DNA of 64,000 bases from the NCBI RefSeq assembly GCF_014042355.1, contig NZ_JACEZU010000004.1:124001-188000 (forward strand). The letters run 5' to 3'. Under the pieces are notes generated by a model. The model made no database searches, was not told the origin of the DNA, and saw only the letters and a list, made by a program, of their open reading frames with translations. This document shows, piece by piece, positions 39,325-52,109 of the stretch. This DNA comes from Rugamonas apoptosis. GTDB taxonomy: Bacteria > Pseudomonadota > Gammaproteobacteria > Burkholderiales > Burkholderiaceae_D. Made by a program: the position numbers and the translations under genes. The first letter of the stretch is position 1. The number at the start of each line of letters is the position of its first letter.

Positions 39325-39771
39325 ATGCCCGATTGTCCCGTTGATCTCTGGCGCGCGCTGCACAGCGACGATTTTCCCGAAGGGGCCACCCTCCCCGACG
39401 GCAGCGCCCGCACCGGCATCCTGTATCCCCTGTTTGAACAGAAAACCCTGCCCAAGCCGGGCGGCGGCACCCGCACCCGGGATCCCGACGTGACGGTGCG
39501 CGGTGGCATGGTGCAAACGGGCGGCGGCACCTCGCTGTTCGACCGCAGCCACTGCTTCAAGGGCAAGAGCTGGCGCTACTTCAACATCCCGAAGGACACC
39601 GTCGTCGATCCCAATCTGAAGATCGTCTCAACCGGCTACAATGATTTCTTCAAGGCCGAGCATTACCAGATCGAGGTGGAGAAACCGATGTTCGTCGCCA
39701 CGTTCAAGGGTGCACTGGACAATCTGGCGCGGGCCGCCATCCTAAAATCCGTCGAGAATGCACGCAAATAA
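39325..39771 (+). CDS. tse2: Tse2-family ADP-ribosyltransferase-like toxin
   Basis: A 148-residue protein resembling Pseudomonas aeruginosa Tse2, a cytosol-acting, NAD-dependent ADP-ribosyltransferase-fold toxin delivered by type VI secretion. Shared landmarks in order: an early L-W/Y-R-A segment (Leu8-Ala11), GGTSLFDR (67-74), IPKDTVVDPNLK (88-99), YN (105-106), EHYQIEVEKPM (112-122) and a C-terminal GALDNLARAAILKSVENAR (129-147). The ribosome site AAAGGAGG is strong. The 39803 downstream gene resembles the matching immunity protein Tsi2. No signal peptide and no type VI gene is in the window, so this is an orphan effector or a toxin-antitoxin-like pair. The recognition is from memory of family sequences. 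Confidence 0.82.
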   Translation: MPDCPVDLWRALHSDDFPEGATLPDGSARTGILYPLFEQKTLPKPGGGTRTRDPDVTVRGGMVQTGGGTSLFDRSHCFKGKSWRYFNIPKDTVVDPNLKIVSTGYNDFFKAEHYQIEVEKPMFVATFKGALDNLARAAILKSVENARK

Positions 39772-39802
39772 TGCCCGACTATTCGCCAGCCAGGAGAGCG
39801 CA

Positions 39803-40024
39803 ATGAGTATCAGCGACCAAACCGTGATCATGGCCATCCGCGCCATCGCCGCCAAGACCAGGGAACTGGAAACGCAGATCAACGCAGGCGACGATGACGA
39901 CGTGTCCTATCTGGAGGAGGAATTGCTGGCGTACTCCAAGGCCCAGATGGACCTGAAGCGCCACTATGCCATCGTGCAGGTACAGAGCGACAACCTGCCT
40001 CCTTACGACAGCCTGCTCGACTAA
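39803..40024 (+). CDS. tsi2: Tsi2-like immunity protein
   Basis: A 73-residue acidic helical protein that would neutralise the preceding Tse2-like toxin. It follows Tsi2 along its whole length: QTVIMAIRAIAAKTRELETQ (6-25), an acidic DDDDVSYLEEELLAYS middle and the C-terminal LPPYDSLLD. AGGAGA lies before the ATG at 39803; an ATG at 39758 in the same frame would overlap the toxin gene and is less likely. Spacing of 31 bases to the toxin stop supports co-expression, as immunity requires. Confidence 0.82.
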   Translation: MSISDQTVIMAIRAIAAKTRELETQINAGDDDDVSYLEEELLAYSKAQMDLKRHYAIVQVQSDNLPPYDSLLD

Positions 40025-40052
40025 CGCCGCATCGCCATCGACCGCATCGCCA

Positions 40053-40979
40053 TCACATCTGCCGGAACAGGTCCACGTAATTGCGGCTCACCACCAGTTG
40101 TTCCGGCCGTCCCTTCAGCTGCACCATGAGGCGGCCGCGAAAATCCTGCCGGGTGCCGGCCACATGGCGCGCCGCCACGATCACACTGCGGTGGATTTGC
40201 CAGAACTGGTGTTCATCGAGCTGCTCGCGCAACTTGCTGAGCGGCGTGCGGATCAGGCTTTCGCCGTCGGCCAGAAACACGCTCGTGTATTTGTCGTTGC
40301 TCTGGAAATAGATCACGTCTTCGACGGGAATCAAACGCGTTTCATCGCCATGCGCCGCCCGTATCCATTGCAGGCTGGCGGCAGGCTGGGCCACCGTCGA
40401 CGTCGGTGCCGGCGCTGGCGTGGGGGCACCCTGGATGGCGCCTTGCACGCCCAGCTGTCCCGCCAATTGCTGCAACAGCGCCTGCAAGGCCACAGCGGAA
40501 GCATCGCCGGACACGGGCACGGGCGCCATGGTGCCGGCGCGCTCCCCTGTCTGCTGGGCGTGCAGCGCCGCCTTCAGCTTGGCCACCGTCTTGTTCAGCC
40601 GTTCCTGGCTGGCCGGCTTGAGCAGGTAGTCGACCGCCGAATGGTCGAACGCCTCCACCGCGTACTGGTCATACGCCGTCACGAACACGACGCGCGGGGG
40701 CCGCTCGCCCGACATCAGCCTGGCCGCCACATCCAGCCCCGTCATGCCCGGCATGCGGATATCGAGGAACACCACGTCGGGCGCTTCCTCATCGATCAGT
40801 CGCAGCGCGTCCAGCCCATTGGCGGCCTTGGCCACGATGCGCAGTTCCGGCCATGCGCTGGCCAACTGGATTTGCAAATGGTCGCGCAGGTGCGCTTCGT
40901 CGTCGGCGATTATGGCGCGGGGGTAGTTGATGGCAAGCTCCCATTCAATGGCAGCAGCAGACGCACGGTCATGCCGCAA
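40053..40979 (-). CDS. LytTR-family response regulator
   Basis: A two-component response regulator: an N-terminal receiver domain (IIADDEAHLR, phospho-acceptor Asp in VVFLDIRMPGM, Lys in YLLKPAS), an Ala/Pro/Thr-rich linker, then a C-terminal LytTR DNA-binding domain (RLIPVEDVIYFQSNDKYTSVFL, IHRSVIVAARHV). The start is unclear. No ATG or GTG is in frame near the receiver domain; TTG at 40977-40979 is used here, but ATC at 40929-40931, preceded by GGGAGC, would put the Asp at the usual position 57. Its 5' end overlaps the cognate kinase gene, so they are translationally coupled. Confidence 0.88.
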   Translation of the reverse strand: MRHDRASAAAIEWELAINYPRAIIADDEAHLRDHLQIQLASAWPELRIVAKAANGLDALRLIDEEAPDVVFLDIRMPGMTGLDVAARLMSGERPPRVVFVTAYDQYAVEAFDHSAVDYLLKPASQERLNKTVAKLKAALHAQQTGERAGTMAPVPVSGDASAVALQALLQQLAGQLGVQGAIQGAPTPAPAPTSTVAQPAASLQWIRAAHGDETRLIPVEDVIYFQSNDKYTSVFLADGESLIRTPLSKLREQLDEHQFWQIHRSVIVAARHVAGTRQDFRGRLMVQLKGRPEQLVVSRNYVDLFRQM

Positions 40980-42115
40980 GGTTGATTTTCCAACAATTGT
41001 ACTTGAGCCGCGCCGCCATACAAAGTGCCCAGCCGCTCGCGCAGATTGCCCAGACCCACGCCACCACCGCGCTTGCTGGACACCGGCCCCGTCTCGGCCA
41101 GCCCAACACCTGTGTCGCGAACTTCCAGGCACAGGCGGCCATCGTGCACCCGTGCCGCGAGCACGATCTCGCCACCCTCGACCTTCGGTTCAAGGCCATG
41201 CGCGATGGCGTTTTCCACCAGCGGCTGCAGCAGCATGGGCGCGATGACGGCCGCGCGCAATTCGGCAGGCACCTCGATGCGGTAGCGCAGCCGGTCCCCC
41301 ATGCGCACACCGAGCACGTCGAGGTAGGCCGCGATCAGGTCGGCGTCCGCGCCCAGCGTGACAGCCTCCTCGCGGCTGGCGGCCAGGCTGGCGCGCAGGT
41401 AGTCGATGAAACGTTCCAGCATGTGCTGCGCCTGCGCCGGCTGGGGCGCGATCAGGCTCACCACGTTGGCCAGCGTGTTGTACAGGAAGTGCGGTTCGAT
41501 CTGGGCCTGCAAGGCGCGCAGACGGGCTTCGGCCAATTGGCGCGCGCCCGCCTCCAGTTGTTCGCGATGCCGCGCCGCCTGCGTTTCTGCCGCGATGCGG
41601 CGTTCGCCGGACAGGTGCACCACCACCATGAACAGCGCGACGAAGACGGCCAGGGGGAGCACTTGGGTCACCGCCTGGCGGCTAATCAACAGGTGCAGCG
41701 GATCGCCGGCGCCCAGCAGCGCTTGCCCAAGCGTATATCCGAGCAAGGCGCATGCGCCCGTCATCCCGATCCGGTACGCCAGCTGCGGCAGCCCGCGCGC
41801 GCGGCGTGGCCAGCCTCCCAGCAGGCGGTCCCCGGCCAGTGTGCACAGATGGATCAGGTAGCCGATCAGATTGGAGATCAGCACCATGGGCCACCAGTAA
41901 TCGGAAAGTGTCACCCGGCCGCTCCCGAACATCAGGTACGCGCCGGTCAGGCACAGCGCCAGCCCCATGTTCCAGATGCCCGTGTAGACGACATCGCGCA
42001 GCGGCGATGAAGGCCGGCGCCGGAACAGCGGGATCATGTCCAGCGGATGGAGGCCCGGCCTGATCTCCGTCTGGCTGCTTGTTTGCGTCATGCCTGGAAT
42101 TCCTAAAGTATTCAT
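40910..42115 (-). CDS. LytS/AlgZ-type sensor histidine kinase
   Basis: A roughly 400-residue membrane kinase. Four predicted transmembrane helices occupy about residues 45-170. They are followed by the His_kinase (PF06580-type) domain with the phospho-accepting His in QAQIEPHFLYNTLANV, and an ATPase domain with LLQPLVENAIAHGLE and GVGLGNLRERL. It forms a pair with the overlapping LytTR regulator. The first ATG (42113-42115) overlaps the stop of the carotenoid oxygenase in an ATGA junction; ATG at 42089-42091 has AGGAA upstream and is an alternative. The signal is unknown. Confidence 0.9.
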   Translation of the reverse strand: MNTLGIPGMTQTSSQTEIRPGLHPLDMIPLFRRRPSSPLRDVVYTGIWNMGLALCLTGAYLMFGSGRVTLSDYWWPMVLISNLIGYLIHLCTLAGDRLLGGWPRRARGLPQLAYRIGMTGACALLGYTLGQALLGAGDPLHLLISRQAVTQVLPLAVFVALFMVVVHLSGERRIAAETQAARHREQLEAGARQLAEARLRALQAQIEPHFLYNTLANVVSLIAPQPAQAQHMLERFIDYLRASLAASREEAVTLGADADLIAAYLDVLGVRMGDRLRYRIEVPAELRAAVIAPMLLQPLVENAIAHGLEPKVEGGEIVLAARVHDGRLCLEVRDTGVGLAETGPVSSKRGGGVGLGNLRERLGTLYGGAAQVQLLENQPCGMTVRLLLPLNGSLPSTTPAP

Positions 42116-43611
42116 GCAGGCAGGAAGTTACCATGAAAACAATGGGGCGCGCGATAGGAAAGGCGCGCCAACGCCACCGGGCCGGCGCTCACGCGGGCCG
42201 CGTCGAACACGGTCAGCACCGTCTGGCCACGGCGCGTGTCCTGCGCCACGCCCACCAGATAACCATCCGTCTCCGAGCGCGCATGGCGGCGTGGCACCAG
42301 CACGTGTTCCTCCACCTGCCAACCGGCGTCGAAGCGGTAACTGTCTGCCTTGCCGCTGTCGGTGTCGATCAGGTTCACGGTGTTGAGGATGAACTCAGGG
42401 CTGTCGGCGCTAGCGCCCAGCACGGCCAGCTTGCGGTGGCGGGCCGACACCACCTGCGGCGCCACACGGGGAAACTCGCTGACGCCGAACAAGCGCGCCT
42501 CGCGCGCCTGGCCGCTGGCCAGATCAAGCGCGAGCTGCACGGTGGCGTTGCGGCCGGGCCGGTTCGGCCGCAATTCCCCGCGCATGGGCAGCATCGGCTC
42601 GGGCAAGGCATCGCCCTCGTACAGCACGGCGTCGAGCCGGATCGTGCCGCCATCGTCGTAGGCGTTCCCGAGATGGAATACGGAGCGCGGGGGCAACTCG
42701 AACGTAGCACGCACCTCCAGCGTCTCCTTGGACACGACCACCGCCCGCAGCGGCCGCGCGGCCTTACCGCCGCCGGCCCACAGGTGGCGCGCGGCCAGGC
42801 AAAGCGAAGTATCGGGCGACAGGTCATAGGGTGGAATCAGGAAGATCAGGTGGCGGGCGCTCACAGCGAAGTCGTGCACCATGTTCAGGTTTGGCACCTT
42901 GAGCAGCGCCATGCGGCCCAGCGTGCCGTCGGCCTGCAAGCGGTAGATAGCCAACCGGTCGCTGCCCGGCAGGTTCCCGAAGTTCCACAAGCCGCCATCC
43001 GGATCGGCCTTGGGGTGGGCTGAGAACGGCATCGCTTTCAGGTCGTCGCGCCAGGCGTGGATGCCGCGCGTTTCGAGCGTCTGGGGATCGAGTTCGGTGG
43101 CCGAGCCACCTTCCCACAACGCATAGACCTTGCCGTTGAAAGGCAGCAGATTGGTATTGGCCACGTTGACCGTATCGTTGTTCTTGTAGGCCTTGCGCGC
43201 CACGGGAGTGCCGAAGGCGGAATACAGGAAGCGGCCGGCGGTGCTCTCCTCGCGAAATTTCTGCGTCTGCACGAAGCGGCCCCGGTGGCTGACCTTGCCA
43301 TTGCCGATTTGCCAGCGCTGGGCGTAGCCGTCGCCATCGAACCAGTGGTGATAGCGTTCGCCGCCCAGTTCAAAGCGTCCCGGCCCGTTGCGGAAGAACA
43401 CCCCCTCCAGGTCCGCAGGCAGGTGGCCGATGATGGCCCCGTCCCCCGCCTGCTCCCCGGTGGTGTCGGCAAACACGGTCAATTCAGGATGCGCATCCAG
43501 CGCGCCGTGGAAGCTGGCGAAGGTGGCGCTGTCGGCCAGCGCGGTGCCGGAAGCCAGACCCAGGGCGCCCAGGCTCAAGGTACGGGACAGGAAGTGGCGG
43601 CGATCGGTCAT
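42112..43611 (-). CDS. Carotenoid oxygenase-family protein, Tat signal
   Basis: A 499-residue non-haem iron dioxygenase of the carotenoid/stilbene-cleaving family. The four iron-binding histidines can be placed in FSAHPKAD, NMVHDFAV, SVFHLGNAYDDG and the C-terminal HCFHGNFLPA. A Tat-like signal (DRRHFLSRTLSLGALGLASGTALA) suggests export. It cleaves double bonds in carotenoids, apocarotenoids or lignin-type stilbenes; which one cannot be told. The gene ahead is a DUF2141 protein 12 bases before, and the gene behind is the overlapping sensor kinase, forming one operon. Confidence 0.9.
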   Translation of the reverse strand: MTDRRHFLSRTLSLGALGLASGTALADSATFASFHGALDAHPELTVFADTTGEQAGDGAIIGHLPADLEGVFFRNGPGRFELGGERYHHWFDGDGYAQRWQIGNGKVSHRGRFVQTQKFREESTAGRFLYSAFGTPVARKAYKNNDTVNVANTNLLPFNGKVYALWEGGSATELDPQTLETRGIHAWRDDLKAMPFSAHPKADPDGGLWNFGNLPGSDRLAIYRLQADGTLGRMALLKVPNLNMVHDFAVSARHLIFLIPPYDLSPDTSLCLAARHLWAGGGKAARPLRAVVVSKETLEVRATFELPPRSVFHLGNAYDDGGTIRLDAVLYEGDALPEPMLPMRGELRPNRPGRNATVQLALDLASGQAREARLFGVSEFPRVAPQVVSARHRKLAVLGASADSPEFILNTVNLIDTDSGKADSYRFDAGWQVEEHVLVPRRHARSETDGYLVGVAQDTRRGQTVLTVFDAARVSAGPVALARLSYRAPHCFHGNFLPA

Positions 43612-43622
43612 GGTGTGCACTC

Positions 43623-44042
43623 TCAATTCAGGCTGATGTGGATGACGGCGCCGGCGGCGGGCAAGACGACACGGGCTTGTTCGAAGCTGGGCGCGCCGCG
43701 CCGGCCCATGGCGTTGTTACTGAATGCGTAGTCCTCGATGGGCATGCCCACCGCGTTGCGGTCCATCTTGCCGTTGCCATTGGCATCGTGATACAGCGAG
43801 ATGGCGTAGTCGCCCTCCGGCATATTCTTGAGCACCACGGTGGCGCTGCCGGCCACGGCCGGGGCCTGGACGGCCTTGGTGGGCTGTTGCAGGAAAGTGG
43901 CGGCGGAATCGAACACGGCGATCATCAGCTGGCCTTCGGCACTTTTGACGTCATCGATCACGACCGTCAGGTCAGCGGCGCCGGCGCGGGCGGCGCACAT
44001 CAAGGCCGCCACGCAGGCCAGGGTCTTGAACAGTGGTTTCAT
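43623..44042 (-). CDS. DUF2141 domain-containing secreted protein
   Basis: A 139-residue protein with a signal peptide (MKPLFKTLACVAALMCAARAGA) and a beta-sandwich DUF2141 domain: ADLTVVIDDVKSAEGQLMIAVFDSAATFL, NMPEGDYAISLYHDANGNGKMDRN, and a calcium-like DANGNGKMD loop. DUF2141 proteins are found in carotenoid-related gene sets in several bacteria, and this one heads an operon with a carotenoid oxygenase. The ATG at 44040-44042 is preferred over the longer upstream frame because it starts the signal peptide. A gap of 245 bases with no gene separates it from the next hybrid kinase. Confidence 0.85.
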   Translation of the reverse strand: MKPLFKTLACVAALMCAARAGAADLTVVIDDVKSAEGQLMIAVFDSAATFLQQPTKAVQAPAVAGSATVVLKNMPEGDYAISLYHDANGNGKMDRNAVGMPIEDYAFSNNAMGRRGAPSFEQARVVLPAAGAVIHISLN

Positions 44043-44287
44043 ATCGCTTCTCCAGTGGGTGGTTGACTGGAGTGCACTGTAGCGGTTTCGCCTGGAGCGC
44101 TGCCACCGATGCGACGAAATGCAGGGAGGCGGCGCCGAATGCACTCGGGCGGCGCGAAATGCGGGACCACCGGCGGCCGGGATCATCCCGCAAGGTTGGT
44201 AAAATAACTACCGCCCAAATCGCGCAATCCCGCCACACCGCACACACGGCTTCTCGCATGCCTGGTCGCTGAGCGTGGAGGACGGCC

Positions 44288-47200
44288 TCACCCGCCCTGC
44301 CCGGCCGCGATGGCAGCGCCGACCAGGCCCGCCCGCCCGGCCGGCAACTGGCGCAGGATGACACTGAACATCTGCTCCACGTCGATTGGCTTGGCGATGA
44401 AATCGTTCATGCCGGCCATGATGCATTCCTCCTGCTCCAACTGCATCACGCCAGCCGTCATGGCCAGCACCGGCACGTCCAGCCGCAGTTCGGCGCGGAT
44501 CGCGCGGGTCGCTTCAAAGCCATCCATCACCGGCATCTGCACGTCCATCAGCACGGCGTCGTAACCCTCCGGCTGGGCGCGTAGCATGTCGAGCGCGATC
44601 TGGCCGTTGTCGGCCACGCTCACCTGGGCGCCCGCGAATTCGAGCATGCCGCGCGCGACGATCTGATTCAGTGGATGATCCTCCACCAGCAGCAGCCGCA
44701 GGCCTGCCAGGCGTTGGGCGGCCGCATCGGGCACGGGCGCGCGCGGCGCGTCCACGCCGCGGTGGGCCAACGCTTCGTGCAAGGTGTCGAACAGGCTGGA
44801 CGCCGTCACCGGTTTGATCAGCACCGCGCTGGCGTCGTGCGCCTGCTGGGCCGCCATCAACTTGTCGCGGCCATACGCGCTGACCATGATCACCACCGGC
44901 AGTTCGCCGTCCGGCAGCGCCGCCCGCAGCGCCTGCATGGTGGCCAGGCCGTCCATGTCGGGCATCTGCCAGTCGGTCAGCACGGCGTCGTAGCGCGCGC
45001 CATCGGCCAGGCCTTGCCGCAGCAGGGCCACCGCCTCCGGGCCGGAACGGGCGCTGTCGGCATCCCACTTCCAGGCATGGATGGTCTTGCACAGGTAATC
45101 GCGGCTGGTGTCGTTATCGTCCACCACCAGCAAGCGCAGCGGGCCGACATTCGCAGCTGACGCGCCCTGTTCCGCCGCCACCTGCAACGGCACCGTCACG
45201 GCGAAGCGGCTGCCACTGCCCACCGTGCTGTCGACGACGATGGTGCCGCCCATCAGGTCGACCAGGCGCCGGCAAATGGCCAGCCCAAGTCCGGTGCCGC
45301 CGAAGCGGCGCGTGGTAGAGGCGTCGGCCTGGCTGAAGGCCGAGAACAAGCGGCTTTGCTGGTCCGCGTCCATGCCGATGCCCGTGTCGCAGACGACGAA
45401 GCGCAGGCTGGCGCTGTCGCCGTCGCGCGCGGCCAGCTCCACCAGCAGCGACACTTCGCCCTGCTCCGTGAACTTGACGGCGTTGGCCACCAGGTTGATC
45501 AGGATCTGCTGCAGCCGCATGGCGTCGCCCACCAGCGACGGCGGCACGTCGGGATCGACGCCGATGGCCAGTTCGATGTTCTTCTCGCCCGCATTCAGCG
45601 TCATCACGGTGGCGATGGCGTTCAGCACGTCGTTGAGCTGGAACGCCATGGGCGCCAGTTCCATGCGCCCCGCCTCGATCTTGGAGAAATCGAGCACGTC
45701 GTTCAGGATGCCCAGCAGCGCCTTGCCCGAGGCGAGGATCATGTCCAGGTATTTCTTCTGCACCGAGCTCAGTTCCGTATTGCCCAGCAGGTAGGCCACG
45801 CCCAGCACCGCGTTCATCGGCGTACGGATCTCGTGGCTCATGTTGGCAACGAATTCGCTCTTGGCCCGGCTGGCCGCCGCGGCCCGTTTTTCGCTGGCGG
45901 CCTGCTGCAGTTCGGACGTCTTGCGGGCCGTGATGTCGGTCGCCATCAGGTAGGTGCCGGCGACCGTGCCATCCGGCGCCACGTCGGGCACCAGGTCCAC
46001 CATGAAGTGCTGGATCCGCCCGCCATGGGCGATCTCGCGCTCGTAGTAAACCCGCTCGCCATTAAGCGCCCGCGCCAGTTCCGCGCGCCACGGTTCGGCC
46101 GTCCCTATGCCTATTTCCTCCACCCGCTTACCGAGCATGGATTGTGGTTCTATACCCCACTGGCGCTGGTAATGGCTGTTGGTGAACTGATAGCGGCCTT
46201 CCCGGTCCAGGTAGGCGATCAACACAGGCAAGTTATCGGCGATGATGCGGGCCCGCTTCTCGCTGGCCGCGATCTGCTCTTCGTAGGCGATGCGGGCCGA
46301 CACGTCGTGCAGGAAGGCGGTGGCCATATAGCTGTCGCCGTCGCGCAGCACGCCCACCGACAGTTCCACCGGCACTTCGCTGCCGTCGCGCCGCATGGCC
46401 GGCACCCGCACCCGGTTGTTGACGATGGGGCCGGTGCCGCTGGTGGCGAAGGCGCGCATGCCGGCCACATGGTGCTGGCGCAGCCGCTCCGGCACCAGCA
46501 GATGGGCGATATCGGCGCCGATGGCCTCATCGCGGGTCCAGCCGAAGGTGCTTTCCGCCTTGGCGTTCCATTCCGTGATGGCGCCCTGGCCGTTACAGCT
46601 GACAAAGGCGTCGGGCGCGCGCTCCAGGATGTTACGGATCAGCGTTTCGCTGTCGCGCGTGCGCTGCTGGGCCACTTCACGCTCGGCCATCACGCGGTAA
46701 AAGGCGCCGCTCAGTTCTCCAATTTCATCCTTGCGGTTCAGTTGCAATACCTGGATGCCGGCGCGGCTATGGGTGATGCGGGTCAGATTGCGCCGCAACT
46801 GCTCCAGCGGCCGCAGCAAGCGCGCCATGCCCAGCCACGACAGCAAGCCCGCCAGCACCGCGAACACGGCGGCCGCGCCGGCCGCCTCGTAGCGCATCTG
46901 GCGCAGCGGCGCCAGCGCCTCGTCGCTGGGGAAACGGGCCGCCGCGATCCAATCGGTCTGGCGCAGGCGCTTGTAGGAGTAGATGCCTTTCACGCCTTCC
47001 TTGTTCTCGGCCTCGGTCCAGCCTTCGAAGCCGTCCAGCGCCATTTCCGTGGCCACGTTGCGGCCCGGCCGGTCATTGATGTTGCGCAGGATGCGCGCCT
47101 TGCTCGGGTGGCTCAGCAACACGCCCTGGGCCGTCATGATGAAGGTGAAGCCGGTACTGCCCGGCTTGAGCGCGCTGAGCGACTGGAACGGGGCGTAACG

Positions 47201-47758
47201 CAGCAGGTTGATACCACCGGCCAGCACCAGCGCCAGCTTGCCGTTGCGGTCGTACACGGGGGCCGTGAGCAGCACCGTGGGCGCGCCCACGATATGGCTG
47301 AAGAACGGCGCCGAGATCACGCCGTGCCGGCCGGCCAGGGTGCGGTCGAAATACGGCTGGCCGCTGGCGTTGAACGGTTGCAGCGGCATGTCGGTGTCGA
47401 AGGTGTCGAGCAGCGCGCCGTCGCTGGCATAGACTTCCATGCTGTTGAACGCTTCGCGGCTGGTGGGGCGCTCGGCCAGGAATTGGTGCAACAGACGCCG
47501 GTCGCGGTGGGCCGCCTCCGGCACCGATTCGGCCAGCGCGGCCAGCATGGCCAGCTTGCCGGCCAGGTGTTCGTCGATGTGGGCGGCGGCGCCGGACAGC
47601 AGCGCATACTGCTGGTTACCGATCACGGCCTTCATGTCCCGTTCCGCCAGCGCCAGCGCCACCACCGTCACCGTCACGGTGGCGGCCAGCACCAGCACCA
47701 CCACCAGGGTGCTGAGGCGGGATTTCAAGCTGGAAGGTAAAAAACGGTTAAACGGCAT
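44288..47758 (-). CDS. Hybrid sensor kinase: dCache-HAMP-PAS-PAS-HisKA-HATPase-REC-REC
   Basis: A 1156-residue membrane-bound hybrid kinase. TM1 is near 15-36; an extracytoplasmic double-Cache sensor runs to about 290; TM2 and HAMP follow; then two PAS domains (about 375-625), HisKA with phospho-accepting His642 (NMSHEIRTP), a HATPase ([12 protein letters not shown]), and two receiver domains with Asp929 and Asp1072. The large periplasmic Cache domain points to a small-molecule ligand. The ATG at 47756-47758 is used; a TTG 12 codons upstream also opens the frame. It is head to head with a related hybrid kinase 204 bases away. No output regulator gene is adjacent. Confidence 0.9.
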   Translation of the reverse strand: MPFNRFLPSSLKSRLSTLVVVLVLAATVTVTVVALALAERDMKAVIGNQQYALLSGAAAHIDEHLAGKLAMLAALAESVPEAAHRDRRLLHQFLAERPTSREAFNSMEVYASDGALLDTFDTDMPLQPFNASGQPYFDRTLAGRHGVISAPFFSHIVGAPTVLLTAPVYDRNGKLALVLAGGINLLRYAPFQSLSALKPGSTGFTFIMTAQGVLLSHPSKARILRNINDRPGRNVATEMALDGFEGWTEAENKEGVKGIYSYKRLRQTDWIAAARFPSDEALAPLRQMRYEAAGAAAVFAVLAGLLSWLGMARLLRPLEQLRRNLTRITHSRAGIQVLQLNRKDEIGELSGAFYRVMAEREVAQQRTRDSETLIRNILERAPDAFVSCNGQGAITEWNAKAESTFGWTRDEAIGADIAHLLVPERLRQHHVAGMRAFATSGTGPIVNNRVRVPAMRRDGSEVPVELSVGVLRDGDSYMATAFLHDVSARIAYEEQIAASEKRARIIADNLPVLIAYLDREGRYQFTNSHYQRQWGIEPQSMLGKRVEEIGIGTAEPWRAELARALNGERVYYEREIAHGGRIQHFMVDLVPDVAPDGTVAGTYLMATDITARKTSELQQAASEKRAAAASRAKSEFVANMSHEIRTPMNAVLGVAYLLGNTELSSVQKKYLDMILASGKALLGILNDVLDFSKIEAGRMELAPMAFQLNDVLNAIATVMTLNAGEKNIELAIGVDPDVPPSLVGDAMRLQQILINLVANAVKFTEQGEVSLLVELAARDGDSASLRFVVCDTGIGMDADQQSRLFSAFSQADASTTRRFGGTGLGLAICRRLVDLMGGTIVVDSTVGSGSRFAVTVPLQVAAEQGASAANVGPLRLLVVDDNDTSRDYLCKTIHAWKWDADSARSGPEAVALLRQGLADGARYDAVLTDWQMPDMDGLATMQALRAALPDGELPVVIMVSAYGRDKLMAAQQAHDASAVLIKPVTASSLFDTLHEALAHRGVDAPRAPVPDAAAQRLAGLRLLLVEDHPLNQIVARGMLEFAGAQVSVADNGQIALDMLRAQPEGYDAVLMDVQMPVMDGFEATRAIRAELRLDVPVLAMTAGVMQLEQEECIMAGMNDFIAKPIDVEQMFSVILRQLPAGRAGLVGAAIAAGQGG

Positions 47759-47962
47759 GGGCGATGTGGTCGTCACAACAACAATGAAATCCAAGTATCA
47801 CACGGCGCGCCCCGAAAGGCCATAGCGACGCCTGTGGCGTGAGGGATACGGAGTTCGCCCCATCGGGGAAGCGGAGGCCGCGCGGCACCGGATTTATGAC
47901 GCCAGCGCCAGCAATTTGCGCTATAGTTATTTCCCCGGTTGCAACATTGGAGCCCCCCTTTC

Positions 47963-51538
<3,576 letters not shown>

Positions 51539-51619
51539 ACGGCGCGGTTGTGGCAGCGGGCCAATTAATGTAGTATGCAAGATATAGCTTTAACCGCTAA
51601 CCATCTTGACCCTATCATC

Positions 51620-51997
51620 ATGAGCACCCTGGAACTGACCCCCGCCGCCATCGCCACCCTGGTCCACACCTTCTACGACGACGTGCGTGCCGACCCGGAA
51701 CTGGCGCCCATCTTCAACAACGCCATCGGCGACCAGTGGGAACCGCACCTGGCGCGCATGGTGGAATTCTGGTGCACCGTCATGCTGGGCCACAAGAGCT
51801 TCCAGGGCAATGTGTTCGGCACCCACATGCAGCTGTCCGGCGTGGAACCGCGCCACTTCCGCCGCTGGCTGGACCTGTTCATGGCCACCGTGCAGCGCCT
51901 GTTCGCGCCCGAAGTGGCCGAGGAATTCCTGATCGTCGCGCGCCGTATCGCCTCCAGCCTGCAGTACGGTTACTACGGCAAAGTCGTGGCCGAATAA
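51620..51997 (+). CDS. Group III truncated haemoglobin
   Basis: A 125-residue 2-on-2 globin of the group III (Ctb) type. The first helix ends LVHTFYDDVRADPELAPIFNNAI; MVEFWCTVMLGHKSFQGNVFGTHMQL contains the E-helix and haem-pocket region, with RHFRRWLDLF after it. Group III globins are linked to nitric-oxide or oxygen handling. The ATG at 51620 is chosen over an upstream in-frame start. It is followed by two more genes typical of nitrosative-stress responses. Confidence 0.9.
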   Translation: MSTLELTPAAIATLVHTFYDDVRADPELAPIFNNAIGDQWEPHLARMVEFWCTVMLGHKSFQGNVFGTHMQLSGVEPRHFRRWLDLFMATVQRLFAPEVAEEFLIVARRIASSLQYGYYGKVVAE

Positions 51998-52109
51998 GCC
52001 GTGATGGACCCGCTAAGTGCCGTTTCGGGTTTTAAGCAGTATCACATATACCTGTTTTAGAAAAACCTGCCATAATGGGCCATCCCAGCGGCATTCAAAG
52101 GAGATCAGC

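Noticed and set aside
39325..40024. Type VI secretion cluster around the Tse2-like gene
   Set aside because: Neighbours are purT and a LytTR operon; no tss, hcp or vgrG gene is in the window.
45356..47740. Long plus-strand open frame opposite the dCache hybrid kinase
   Set aside because: Antisense shadow of a gene with well-conserved kinase domains; no recognisable domain of its own.
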